Assembly: GCF_018812025.1 (NCBI RefSeq)
Contig: NC_063044.1
Span: 71,543,749-71,607,748 of the forward strand
DNA length: 64,000 nt
Direction: 5' to 3'
DNA from: Megalobrama amblycephala
Taxonomy: Eukaryota > Chordata > Actinopteri > Cypriniformes > Xenocyprididae
Under the pieces are notes generated by a model. That model saw nothing but the letters and a program-made list of their open reading frames with translations, was not told the DNA's origin and made no database searches. Numbering within the stretch: the first letter of the stretch is position 1; the number at the start of each line of letters is the position of its first letter. This document shows positions 1-11,545 of this stretch, in pieces. Both the position numbers and the translations under genes were made by a program.

Positions 1-12
1 GCTCAAACTCAC

Positions 13-1334
13 CAGCTCTTCTTGCACAGATGATCTGAAGAAGAATCACAGTAGGAGCAGCAAACACTGCCATCCCAACAATAATCAAAATCACTGCAGG
101 AAACATGTGTGGAAGAAGAAGAAGAAGAAGAGAAACTGGACATGACTGAAGTCAAGGGGATTCAACTATAAAAGATTATAAAGCATTTAATACACATTTA
201 AATTCCAGTGGTTATCTGCATTAATGAACTGCATGCAAAGACATTTAATTCCAGGGCCATTTTTTAAATGAGATTTATAATAAGCTGCAGCTGTTCTCTC
301 TCAATCTGACTGTTACAGGAGGCCCTCTTGTGGCCCGAGAGAAAAGAGGAAGGATTTTACTTCATAGAGTCAAAGTTCATGATGAGTGGCTCTAACATCT
401 CTAGAGAGAACAGTTATACATTCAGATAGTGGTTATACATATGATTCCAGATAAAAAAAAAAATACTTTTCTTCTACAAACTGATTTATTTCAGCTGCTG
501 TCGTTCTTAAACAATGTTTGTGAAAAGCTGTATTTTCTCTGCAAATGAATATGTAGAGAAGTTCCTATAGTTCTACTGTAATTGGCATTGTAAAGCACTG
601 AAATGAGTAAGACATGCATAAAAACCTCGCTGAGAAGCAACTGCAGATTTTCTGTGTGCAGCTGAAGTCGTCTCAGAGTTTGAGCCGCTGACTGGAAACT
701 GTGTCTCTGAATCAACTGGAGCTGCAGAAGATGAAGGTTCAGATGAGTCATACTGTACAACATTAACATCAGTTTGCTCTGAATGACATTATTAATCGTC
801 ATCTCTGTGTCAGAGAGTCTGTGGAGTTATTGAGTTAATATAAGGAAGTCATGAATAAATACCTTGTTGTTCAGTAAATCCAGGTGTTTGTGCAGCTGTT
901 GTCCTCTCAGAGTTTGGAGTATTTAATGTCTTCTGATTCTCTGTACAAATTAAAGGATTGATTAAATTGACTGCTGAAGATGAATGTTCAGATGTTCATC
1001 TGTAGGACATTAACATCATATTTTTAAAGTAGTAATAGTTGTTTCTCACCTGAATACTTGACAGTGTATCTGACTGAGGTCTGGAGTTGATTTCTGAGAG
1101 TAAGCTGACATCTCCACTCTCTGTTGTCATCTTCATTCAGGAGTGTTGTAGTCAGAGTGATGATACAGTGATCTGATGATATTAATAATATCTGATATCT
1201 GGAGTCTGTCTTCAGATTCACCCATGACAGCTGAAGTCCCTCATAACGGACCAAATAATCACAAGTTGTATCATAATATGAATACAACTGACAGGAGAGA
1301 GTCACAGAGCGACCTGGACTGATCTCAGTCTGTG

Positions 1335-1370
<36 letters not shown>

Positions 1371-2064
1371 ACACTGAAACTGAACACAAGACACAAATTA
1401 CAGACTCTTCAATCATCATCTGAGTTTAAAGGGATGGTGTTCTTCATAAATTGACCACATAATCATAAACTCACCATGAAGAACATGCAGATAAACATGT
1501 TCATCAGTTCCTTGTTGTTCTCCATTCACATATTGTCTGCAGGTGTATAATCCATAATCTTCTTCTTTGATGTTCTTGATGTTCAGAGAGCAGTCAGACC
1601 CCAGACTCAGTCTCTCATGTCTCTCTGTGTCTTTCTTCTTTATCCCTAAACCAAACAGTTCAGCTGCTGCTGAATGTCTGAATCTGCTGTAGGTCCATGT
1701 AGTTGAGTTGCAGTCAGAAAGAGCATTATTACAGGGCAGACGGACATTTTCACCAGAACTGATGAACACACGAGTCACTTCTGCTCCAATCGTACCTGGA
1801 ACACAAGTACATTTGAGTAATAATTCTCAGTGTCAAATGCCAGTGCATTCAGGAATAAAAACGTATTTGCAAATAGAAAATGAAGAATAAAGCATGTTCA
1901 AACTAACTTATTCACAGACTCCATGACATTAAAACATTGTTTTGTAAGCATTTATATTTAACCCTTTCATGGGAGTTTAAAGAGCATGCAGAAATGCATT
2001 TACCTGTGAGAAGTGAAGAGAGAATGATCAGTCCCCGAAGACACAGATCACATTTGTCAGCCAT
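13..2064 (-). CDS. IgSF receptor copy A (two Ig domains, stalk, TM), 3' end off the window
   Basis: Predicted cell-surface two-Ig-domain receptor. Exons read on the minus strand, all joined in phase 1: signal peptide 2064-2004 (starts MADKCDLC, hydrophobic core LIILSSLL), D1 1795-1475, D2 1379-1050, Ser/Thr-rich stalk exons 940-863 and 721-626, TM exon 93-13. All have AG/GT borders. D1 has paired Cys (LPC and YTC) plus an extra pair (LSDC, SDCSL). D2 has LSC and WRC plus TTC and DHC. The D2 N-terminus carries a poly-Ser tract from a GAT microsatellite. Odd points: D2 lacks five codons present in B, C and D (after SWVN), and the 60-nt stalk exon of C and D is missing. The TM has Gly where C and D have Glu. 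The tail exon should lie just left of base 1. No lesion is visible. Family (DICP/NITR-like teleost innate receptor) is an inference. Confidence 0.72.
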
Positions 2065-2240
2065 TTTCTGTTTCTGTCAGTCTTTCTCTTCATTATATTG
2101 TTACAGCTCTTCCTTTAATCATCATCAGCTCCTCCTCTGTATATTAGCTTACTGTGTTCAGACATAAAGTCTAGCATGCATGTCTCTTCCCACCAGTCTA
2201 AATTGAGTTCAGAGATGACCACCGCTCTATTGTGGTTAAA
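2065..2240 (-). promoter_or_regulatory. Conserved 5' flank of copy A
   Basis: This stretch is conserved with the flanks of C and D (the part nearest the ATG also with B) and includes GA-rich runs upstream of an AT box at 2093-2099. The box reads AATATAA here and in D, but TATATAA in B and C. It lies only about 30 nt from the ATG, so use as a TATA box would leave almost no 5' UTR. Promoter function is inferred from conservation only. Confidence 0.35.
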
Positions 2241-2383
2241 CTAAGCTCTCACATTCAGCAGTAACATGTTTCCTCACCAGTGAGATCACAGATCTGAAAA
2301 CACTACAGAAAACGTGTAACGTCACATGCACAGCACACAGACACCTACCTCAATTAAAACTAGACAAAAGTTTATGTAAAGAC

Positions 2384-2888
2384 GTGTTGTCTAACTCCAA
2401 TAGAGTTAAATTAAATTCAGTGTAAATGCCAATCCTAATGCGTCTTTTTCATTATCTACACGGATATTAAAATCACCAACAACAAGGACTTTATCTGCAG
2501 CTAGAACTAACTCTGATAGAAAATCAGCAGATTCTTTGATAAAGTCTGTATGGTGTCCTGGTGGCCTGTATACAGTAGCTAGCACAAATGTTAGGCGGGA
2601 TTTGTCCCTTACACTTAATTCTTCAAAAGAATTATAAATTTAACCTCTGAGTGTTCACAGTGTCAGGACCCACTCATTGTTGTAATCATACTTTAGATCT
2701 AATATTGATGCCGTTGAAATTCTGCAGCAGAGTGACGACATCTCAGATCATTATCTAGTGTCGTGTATACTACATTTAGTCAACTGCCTCTCTGCCATAA
2801 ATATGGTAGAACTATGACTTCTACCACTAAAGATCGCTTTATAAATAATCTTCCTAATCAGTTTCATTGCCTTGGCAGAACTCAATGT
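2384..2888. mobile_element. L2-type LINE fragment (endonuclease region) with internal inversion
   Basis: 2384-2660 is the reverse complement of LINE endonuclease sequence (coding for the TVYRPPG and VGDFN motifs), while 2661-2888 continues the same LINE on the plus strand (the SDHYL region). Copy C's upstream flank carries the same insertion point (after AAAGAC) with the block uninverted. The LINE is interrupted at 2888 by an LTR element and resumes at 6645. Confidence 0.75.
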
Positions 2889-3243
2889 TGTCATGATCAT
2901 GAGTTGGAGTGCCCTGTTTAGCCACCAGAGGGCACTCCAACATGGACTTTTGTCACTTGTCAGAACTTCATTTCCCATAATTCACCTCCTGGACTCATTA
3001 TCCTCGTTTCATTGCACTCAGCTGTTTTGTGTTTGCTCATTAGTTCTGTCTATTTATACTCTGTTGTTTCTGCCTTTGTTTGTGGTTCGTTGTATTGTTA
3101 CATGCACTTTGTGTCTCTGGTTTTCTATTTTTTGTGGACTGTTTCTGTCGAGTTTGACCCTTGCCTGTGTCTGGATTAAGTTTTGGATTACCATTAAAGC
3201 TGCGCTTGGATTTTATCATCTTGTCTCTGTCCATTCTGTGACA
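2889..3243 (+). repeat. LTR 1 of the compound element
   Basis: 355 bp with TG...CA ends. It is nearly identical to 4681-5035 and 6294-6643. It contains a CACCAGAGGGCACT motif near the start. Confidence 0.85.
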
Positions 3244-3273
3244 GAACGAACCACCACTGCAAGATCCAGCAGC

Positions 3274-4713
3274 ATGAGGGTTTTTCTGCCAGCCACGGGC
3301 AGGGAGCATGTGGCTTTGCTGGGGGCGGTGAGGGCCTTGCGACAGGGAGAAGAGGAGGTTGGGTGTTTTGCCCAGTTTTTCTGGGCAATGGTGGTGGGGC
3401 TAAGATACAATGATGAGGCTCTTAAGGACTTGTTTAATGGCTGTCTAAGGGACCCTCTGTCGCAATGGGAGATGGAGGGGCTTCGGGTCCTGGGTTTTTG
3501 GGACTTTGTTGGTTATCTCTCCCATAGAGTCCACTGGGCAACACCTGCTCAGCCAGAAGGCGCTCCAGCCCGTGAGTCCACTCCAGAGCCCGCTCCAGCC
3601 CATGAATCCGCTCCAGAGTCCACAAAGGAGGTGGGCGCTGAGTCTCCGCTTCCCACACATAAAAAGAGGAAGAGGAGGAGGAAGGCTTATATCCCTCAAG
3701 ATCTGGAGGCCCCCCCAGAGTCCGCTCCAGCCAGTGAGTCTGCTCCAGCCAGGGAGTCCACTCCAGAGCCCACTCCAGCCAGTGAGTCCGCTCCAGCCAG
3801 TGAGTCCGCTCCAGCCACTGAGTCCGCTCCAGCCAGTGAGTCCGCTCCAGAGCCCGCTCCAGCCAGTGAGTCCGCTCCAGCCAGTGAGTCCGCTCCAGAG
3901 CCCGCTCCAGCCAGTGAGTCCGCTCCAGAGTCCACTCCAGCCAGTGAGTCCGCTCCAGAGCCCGCTCCAGTCAGTGAGTCCATTCCAGAGGTTGTTCTCT
4001 GTTTTCCCAAGCGCCTTGCCCTGCCGGCGCCAACTATGCGCCTTGCCCTGCTGGCGCCAACTATGCGCCTTGCCCTGCCGGCGCCAACTAAGCTCCTTGC
4101 CCTCCCAGAGCAGCCCGAGCCCGCTGGATTAAGGCCATCTGCCCTGCTACCGCCGTCTGACCCTTCTGCCCTGCCTCCGCCATTCAAGCCTTCTGCCCTG
4201 CCGTCGCTGCCCAGGCTTTCTGCCCTCCTGCCACTGCCCGGGCCGTCTGAACCGTTGAAACCCGCCTGGTCTGTTCCTCCAGCACCGCCCTGGCACTCAG
4301 CCAGGACTTCAGACCTGCTGGAATCCGCCTGGTCTGTTCCTCCAGCACCGCCCTGGCACTCAGTCAGGACTCCAGACCTGATGGAACCCGCCTGGTCAGT
4401 TCCTCCAGCGCCGCCCTGGCACTCAGTCAGGACTCCAGACCTGATGGAACCCGCCTGGTCAGTTCCTCCAGCGCCGCCCTGGTATTCAGCCAGGACCCCG
4501 ACCTTCTTAGAGCCCCCGTGGTCTGTTCCTCCGGCTCCTCCCTGGCCTTCAGTCAGGGGCTCTGGTCCTGGCCCACCGTCCCTCCCCCTGGTCCTCCTCC
4601 AGTCCACCTCAATCCTGAGAGTTTTGTTTTTGTTGTTGTCTCATGGAGCGTCTGGTAGCCGCTCCGTAGGGAGGGGGTACTGTCATGATAATGAGTTGGA
4701 GTGCCCTGTTTAG
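3274..4713 (+). CDS. Gag-like protein with SAPASE minisatellite repeats (LTR element, internal region 1)
   Basis: Open frame of 479 codons; the first ATG after LTR1 is at 3274. The N-terminal third (about residues 1-90) has the helical pattern seen in degenerate Gag-like ORFs of teleost LTR elements (AQFFWAMVVGLRYND, ALKDLFNGCL). It is followed by a basic patch (KKRKRRRK), then many hexapeptide repeats [12 protein letters not shown] from an 18-bp minisatellite, then about five copies of a roughly 21-residue unit around AWSVPPAPPW. The frame ends 33 nt inside LTR2. No zinc knuckle, protease or polymerase is present. The reading frame also extends upstream through LTR1, but that part is most likely spurious. 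Confidence 0.5.
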   Translation: MRVFLPATGREHVALLGAVRALRQGEEEVGCFAQFFWAMVVGLRYNDEALKDLFNGCLRDPLSQWEMEGLRVLGFWDFVGYLSHRVHWATPAQPEGAPARESTPEPAPAHESAPESTKEVGAESPLPTHKKRKRRRKAYIPQDLEAPPESAPASESAPARESTPEPTPASESAPASESAPATESAPASESAPEPAPASESAPASESAPEPAPASESAPESTPASESAPEPAPVSESIPEVVLCFPKRLALPAPTMRLALLAPTMRLALPAPTKLLALPEQPEPAGLRPSALLPPSDPSALPPPFKPSALPSLPRLSALLPLPGPSEPLKPAWSVPPAPPWHSARTSDLLESAWSVPPAPPWHSVRTPDLMEPAWSVPPAPPWHSVRTPDLMEPAWSVPPAPPWYSARTPTFLEPPWSVPPAPPWPSVRGSGPGPPSLPLVLLQSTSILRVLFLLLSHGASGSRSVGRGYCHDNELECPV

Positions 4714-5035
4714 CCACCAGAGGGCACTCAAATATGGACTTTTGTCACTTGTCAGAACTTCATTTCCCATAATTCACCTCCTGGACTCATTATCCTCGTT
4801 TCATTGCACTCAGCTGTTTTGTGTTTGCTCATTAGTTCTGTCTATTTATATTCTGTTCTTTCTGCCTTTGTTTGTGGTTCGTTGTATTGTTACATGCACT
4901 TTGTGTCTCTGGTTTTCTGTTTTTTGTGGACTGTTTCTGTGGAGTTTGACCCTTGCCTGTGTCTGGATTAAGTTTTGGATTACCATTAAAGCTGCGCTTG
5001 GATTTTATCATCTTGTCTCTGTCCATTCTGTGACA
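4681..5035 (+). repeat. LTR 2 of the compound element
   Basis: 355 bp, preceded by a GGGAGGGGGTAC tract. Few substitutions relative to LTR1. Confidence 0.85.
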
Positions 5036-5065
5036 GAACGAACCACCACTGCAAGATCCAGCAGC

Positions 5066-6293
<1,228 letters not shown>

Positions 6294-6301
<8 letters not shown>

Positions 6302-6643
6302 TCATGAGTTGGAGTGCCCTGTTTAGCCACCAGAGGGCACTCAAATATGGACTTTTGTCACTTGTCAGAACTTCATTTCCCATAATTCACCTCCTGGACA
6401 TCCTCGTTTCATTGCACTCAGCTGTTTTGTGTTTGCTCATTAGTTCTGTCTATTTATACTCTGTTGTTTCTGCCTTTGTTTGTGGTTCGTTGTATTGTTA
6501 CATGCACTTTGTGTCTCTGGTTTTCTGTTTTTTGTGGACTGTTTCTGTGGAGTTTGACCCTTGCCTGTGTCTGGATTACGTTTTGGATTACCATTAAAGC
6601 TGCGCTTGGATTTTATCATCTTGTCTCTGTCCATTCCGTGACA
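6294..6643 (+). repeat. LTR 3 of the compound element
   Basis: 350 bp, a few bases shorter than LTR1 and LTR2 (small deletion near GGACATCC). Ends CCGTGACA next to the target repeat. Confidence 0.85.
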
Positions 6644-6644
6644 G

Positions 6645-7022
6645 ATGTTGCAACAGAAACCATTGACTCTCTCTCTTTTCCAGCACATTATTGCTCCTTT
6701 GCACGTACAGAAGATTAAGGAAATTAGTCCAATGCAGTGTTACAATCACACTTTCAGACTTAAGAGAGAAGCCCAAAAAATGGAACACAGGTGGAAGAAA
6801 ACCAAACTTGAAGTTTATCGAATTGCATGGAACGAGAGCATGATTTAATACAAAAAGGCCATACCTCTAGATCTGCTTATTTTCTGACTTTCTTAGAGGA
6901 ACACAAACACAATCCTAGATATTTATTTGATACAGTAGCTAAATTAACAAGAAATAAAGCCTCAAACTCAGACATTTCCAAACATCACAGCAGTAATGAC
7001 TTCATGAACTTCTTTACCAACT
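6645..7022 (+). mobile_element. L2-type LINE fragment (between endonuclease and RT)
   Basis: Continuation of the LINE interrupted at 2888. Broken frames encode the linker segment typical of these LINEs (YNHTFRLKRE, NPRYLFDTVAKLTRNK, DFMNFFT). Matches 54950-55160 upstream of copy D and 40740-41075. Frameshifts make it non-functional. Confidence 0.75.
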
Positions 7023-7387
7023 GTTGGAAATCTCAGAAGCATAGACCAGGAGACTTTGGGATCTCTTGAAGCAGAAGTTACTCTTTATTGAGAAACACGC
7101 TGTGCGTCGCTGTGGTCATCCAAAATCTAACTAATGCAGTGTATACATGATGTTTTATAGGCATTCAGTGGGCAGTCCTTAAAGGTGTTGCCCTTACACA
7201 CAGCCTTAGAAGTGACCACTAAAACAAAAGCATCTAAAGACAATACAGGAAATTACCCCCGACTGTGCCCCAAATGGTATAAACAGTAGCTGCTTACGAG
7301 AGCTAAGACTATGTAAACATTCACACATAGTTTGACTTCCAATAGGAAGATCAAAGCATTCAAATGCATAGGTGCTAATCCAATCAG
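7023..7387. other. Unassigned block with LTR-like features
   Basis: No reading frame. Starts TGTTGGAAATC right after the LINE breaks off and contains a reverse-strand AATAAAG-like signal (7079-7088), so it may be part of an LTR in minus orientation. No partner LTR or clear target duplication was found. Confidence 0.2.
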
Positions 7388-7487
7388 TCTGACAGTTATT
7401 TAACCGCTCGATAAAATAGATGATTTAATGAGAATGATGTAAGAGAGTAAAAGTGTCCTCATTTTCTAGACTTTGTACAAACCAGTT
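7388..7487. repeat. Paralogous flank matching 56426-56478 and 60345-60392
   Basis: This short stretch is the counterpart of sequence on both sides of the 3.9 kb fold-back element at 56.5-60.3 kb. Here the two halves are contiguous (GAGAGTAAAA), giving an empty site. It ends where LINE sequence starts. Confidence 0.7.
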
Positions 7488-9340
7488 TCAGTTTCAGTTT
7501 CAGTGCAGCTTCAAAGCAATAAGATGACAAGATGGCGCCGATGTTCATGGCATGCATGCCGTCAGTCTCTGAGACTCTCAAGCCTGTTTGTACTATGTTT
7601 TTTTAATTGCTTTTTAAATTATGGCATTTTTAACTCACCTGTTGTCTTAAGTCAAAGCGTGTCTCCTGGGCTAGTTTACGACAGGCAAACTCTGCTGAAT
7701 ATTGGACTTTTGGTAGATGGACAAACACCTCAGTTAATGCCGGGTACTGGCGGGACTCTTCCGCCACTGTTGGCGTCTGTGCCGCCCTACCTTTGTCGGG
7801 TGCAATGTTTGCCGCCGGGAAAGAAATGACGGAAGCGTAGAGGGAAAAGAGGTTAAACTTAAACTTGCCCTTGGAAGTAACCGGAGGAGATACGGGGTTC
7901 AAGCTCTGGTAGTTGACGGAATGGACTGCTCTCGTTTTGTGATATGGCGCTCCATGGAATCGTCATATAACTGGAATGTTCCGATTCTCCCTACTTTTAC
8001 TGGATCGCTACAAGTGTTTCGCTCACCGCGTCTTCGACTCGGCGGGGAGAGATTGTGTAATATTAAACCACTGAATCGGACAATACATGCTGATGATGAT
8101 ACAATGAAGCTGAAGATCAGTTGAAACATGCTGAAACAGGACTTTGTGCAACCTGTACTAAAAAAACCCAACTTAGATCCGACTGACCTGACAAATCTTT
8201 TTTGTCAAAAATTTTAGAAAAAGTGGTGTTTAGTCTGTTACATGTTTTTTTAGAACAGAATAAGATTGGTGAACTTTTCCAGTCCGGCTTCAGAAAGTAT
8301 CATTCCACGGAGACAGCCCTTGTAAAAGTTTTTAATGATTTATTGGTGACTGTGGATGCTGGTGATTCAGCAGTGTTAATTTTATTAGATCTAACTGCAG
8401 CCTTCGATACAATAGATCATACAGTGCTGTTTTCACAGCTAGAAGAGTACGTAGGTTTGCAGGGTAAGGCCCTAAATTGGTTCAAGTCATACTTGACTGA
8501 CAGAAGCATGGCAGTACAATATGGATCATATACATCAAGAACAACATCGCTCATATGTGGTGTGCCTCAAGGCTCTATCCTGGCCCCCACACTTTTTTCA
8601 CTTTACATGCTCCCATTGGGGGATATTTTTAGAAGAACAATATAGCATTTCACTGCTATGCGGAGGTTTTACAAATATATCTACCGTTAACTAATAGAAA
8701 TAGTCTAGAACCTTTAATGTCCTGCCTTTCTGATATTAAAGCATGGCTGGCTTCTAATTTCTTATATCTTAATGAAAACAAGATGGAGGTTGTAGTGTTT
8801 GGCCCCAGAGGAGCAAAATGCATGCTCTTATATCATCAAGACTGGACTACTGTAATTCGTTATATAAAGGAATTAGTCAAGCGTCTATCTTATGGCTGCA
8901 GAAGGTTCAAAATGCTGCCTCGAGATTATTAATGAATATTAAAAAACATGAACACATCACTCTGTCCCTGGTCTCCCTGCATTGGCTTCCTGTACAGTAC
9001 AGGATTGATTTTAAGTTACTTTTACTAGTATATAAAGCTCTGCATGGCCTTGCACCATCTTATTTATCAGATTTGTTAACTGAACATCAAACGGGAAGAA
9101 CATTGAGATCAACAACTCAAAATCTACTTAAAATTCCAAGGACCAAGTTAAGCCGGAAAGGGGATTGTGCATTTGCGGCAGTAGCACCTAGACTTTGGAA
9201 TAGCTTACCCAGGTACGTCAGGGATGCTGATTCCGTACACGTTTTTAAAATACAACTTAAGACATACTTGTTTTCTATGGCATATCCTTCTTCTTGTTTA
9301 TTATTACTGTTAATGTGTGTATTGCTATTATTAAAATTGT
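7488..9340 (+). mobile_element. L2-like LINE, internally deleted, with RT remnants
   Basis: 5' part contains AAGATGGCGCC. From 8165 it encodes RT pieces: LLDLTAAFDTIDH and GVPQGSILAP at 8202-8645, then SRLDYCNSLY, SLHWLPVQYRID and APRLWNSLP at 8818-9300. The endonuclease and the YADD box region are missing or frameshifted (CYAEV in place of CYADD near 8657). Several frame changes show it is dead. Confidence 0.8.
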
Positions 9341-9470
9341 ATTTATTAGCAATGCCAAGGTCATGGGTTCAATCCCAGGGATTGCACATACTCAGATACA
9401 AATGTATAGTATAATGCAATGTAAGTTGCTTTGGATAAAAGCGTCTGCCAAGTGCATAAATGTAAATGTA
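9341..9470 (+). repeat. SINE/LINE 3' tail with tRNA-like B box
   Basis: Contains a B-box-like GGGTTCAATCCC and the widespread fish tail TTGCTTTGGATAAAAGCGTC followed by TAAATGTAAATGTA repeats. Such tails are shared by fish tRNA-derived SINEs and partner L2 LINEs. Confidence 0.65.
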
Positions 9471-9548
9471 AAAGACATTGAAAGTATTTATAATGACATT
9501 AGATTCATATTAGATTCATATTCTTCTGCTCATGTGGTTTTTGTGTCA

Positions 9549-9881
9549 TTATTTGACTGATTTGTGATGGTTCTTGTTCACAGAGGCATAAAGTTCACTG
9601 CAGTTTTCCTGAGATCCAGCTTTTGCTCTTCTGATGGAAGCATAAGTCACTTTATCATCACAGCGAACCTGAATGAACATCACAGTTATTGTTTCAACAC
9701 ACAATTATTACAGCATGATGTTTGAGCTCAATTCATGACACAAATTCAGAAGAAAACACAAACTATCATGTTGAGAGAAGCTGGACAACATCAAGGAAGT
9801 GTTTCTCACCTTCTTCTTTTGGTCTTGGTTTTTACTGTACGCAGTGACCTCAGTATAAGTCACATGATCATCTGTCTGCTC
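9549..9881 (-). CDS. ITIM-bearing cytoplasmic tail exons, probably the 3' end of copy B
   Basis: Two exons on the minus strand: 9881-9810 (24 codons, EQTDDHVTYTEV...) and 9668-9549 (40 codons including TAA, VRCDDKVTYASI...). They join in phase 0 with AG/GT borders. VTYTEV and VTYASI fit the ITIM consensus; a third tyrosine is in ELYASV. Nearly identical to the tail exons of copy E (60956-60885, 60743-60624). No TM exon lies between here and the Ig exons of copy B, so either B has lost its TM exon or these are orphan tail exons. ITIM tails recruit SHP-type phosphatases in this kind of receptor (established knowledge). Confidence 0.6.
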
Positions 9882-10079
9882 CTAAACACCAATGGAAATA
9901 TGAAAAAAGTGTCAAATATACACAAATGATTGAAGATGAATCATTGTTCACTGGCAGTAGGATGAATGGAAATGTTGAATGATGGTCATTGGTTCCATCA
10001 TTTTTATTATTTTTAATCTTCATTTATTTTATTCTTTCTGCTGGACCCAGAGATAGAGGAAAATGCTCTTATATTGATA

Positions 10080-11035
10080 ATTTGGGTAACATAAAAGGAA
10101 ACAAAGGGTTTATCACCCAGCCCTCCTCCAGGGAAGGGAGTGGTGCGGTCACCATCTCCTGATGAGCAGTCCCGACCATCTCTGGGTCGCCCGTCTTAGG
10201 GCCTCTTGCCCTTGGCTTTGCCTCCCTTCTTGGTGGGGGCCTGGATGGACTGGGCGCCCCACTTGCTACCAGCTCCTCGGCGTGGGTCTGGACGGGCTGG
10301 TCGCCCTGCTAGAAATCGACACCGCTTGGATGGAGGCTGCTGCTACAGCACGGGAGGAAGCAGCATCTGACCGCCAGGGCAGGATGTGGCTGATAGCTTC
10401 AGACGGCTTCTGTACAGCCGAGAACTGCTGGGCGAAGTTCTCGGCTGCGTTGCCAAAGAGGCCAGTCTGGGAAAGCATAGTCATCATTTATTTCAGGATT
10501 TGACTCGGGCAACGCTTCAGTTCCCAAAGGATGCAACACAGCCAAATCATCATCTCCAGAAAAGTCTGGCTCACCCTCCAATGCAGCGATCAACATTCGA
10601 TCGGTCGATACGGCTGGTACACACCTTTCAGATGGTCCAGCGCGTTCCCTCTGCAGCTCTACTGGCTGTAGAGTGCAGGAGGGATGAGGGTTCCTAGAGG
10701 GTTGGTTCCCTGAAGGAAGTGTGATCACCGTAATCCTCAGGTCACCAGCACCACTGCCTGAAGCAACCCTCTGAGGAGGATTGGATCGTAACATCGACAC
10801 TGGGATTCTGCCTCTTTTTAGGAGTTTTGACCTCAACTCTGAGATGGTCATCTTCCCGCAATGGGTACATGACTCATCCACAAACATTGTCTCAGCATGC
10901 TCGGTGCCCAGACACATAAAAAACAGTGATCGTGACCATCCCTTGGCGCCAGGTAACGACTGCATTCAGAAACACAAATAGAATGTCATCTGACACAAGC
11001 TCTACTAACGTAAGCTTATTCAGCATTCTCTGCAT
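10080..11035 (-). pseudogene. DIRS-like retrotransposon gag relic
   Basis: A minus-strand frame (10965-10399, 188 codons) carries the acidic and Ser/Pro-rich layout of ORF1 proteins in fish DIRS elements (GDLRITV, MLIAALEGEPDFSGDDD, LPESNPEIND). The block is repeated at 61945-62930 in the intron of copy E, so it was part of the duplicated receptor segment. No RT or recombinase is attached here. Confidence 0.55.
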
Positions 11036-11289
11036 TGCACGGTATCGTTTCTCTCATCAATTATATTCCACCAAGAACCATAAGATCATCTAATGCAGGT
11101 TTATTGGAGGTTCCTAGTTTTAGATGAAAGAAAATCGGTGATGCGGCCTTTGCAAATTATGCAGCAAAATTATGGAATACACTACCATTGTCACAGTTCC
11201 CTCCTGTTCTGAACTCCATCTCCCATGATCCTCCCTGTTCCACACCTGCACTCATTTCCTCGTCAAGAAACTCTTACAGAGTTCCTTTG

Positions 11290-11545
11290 TATTAGATCAA
11301 AAGGGTGCTTCTACTAAATACTGAGCAAAGGGTCTGAATACTTAGGACCATGTGATATTTCAGTTTTTCTTTTTTAATAAATCTGCAAAAATGTCAACAG
11401 TTCTGTGTTTTTCTGTCAATATGGGGTGCTGTGTGTACATTAATGAGGAAAAAAAATTAACTTAAAGGATTTTAGCAAATGGCTGCAATATAACAAAGAG
11501 TGAAAAATTTAAGGATTACTGATTACTTTCCGTACCCACTGTATG
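11290..11545 (+). mobile_element. 3' end of a Tc1/mariner-type transposon
   Basis: Recognised from the terminal block AGGGTCTGAATACTTAGGAC and the end TTTCCGTACCCACTGTA, which is typical of abundant fish Tc1 elements. The transposase and the other end are absent. Confidence 0.65.

Noticed and set aside
491..802. 103-codon minus-strand ORF, repeated at 29980-30255 and 52475-52756
   Set aside because: Its conservation follows from recent duplication. The splice-bounded 96-nt stalk exon (721-626) uses another frame that fits phase 1 on both sides.
2384..2888. Twin-priming origin of the inverted LINE part
   Set aside because: Copy C has the same insertion point without inversion, so a later inversion explains it better.
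2872..3273. Upstream part of the 613-codon ORF reading through the LTR
   Set aside because: It starts within the LINE flank and runs through LTR1; the first ATG after the LTR is a better start.
3720..4000. Possible CRISPR-like or regulatory array
   Set aside because: Units are contiguous 18-bp coding repeats without spacers.
3696..4607. 303-codon antisense ORF (Gly/Ala/Asp repeats), and a similar one at 5482-6330
   Set aside because: Open only because the 18-bp minisatellite lacks stops in several frames; no start context or domain.
7023..7387. Solo LTR with defined ends
   Set aside because: No matching target duplication or partner LTR; kept only as an unassigned block.
9549..9881. Independent ITIM gene
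   Set aside because: No TM, signal or promoter of its own; best read as the tail of a damaged receptor copy.
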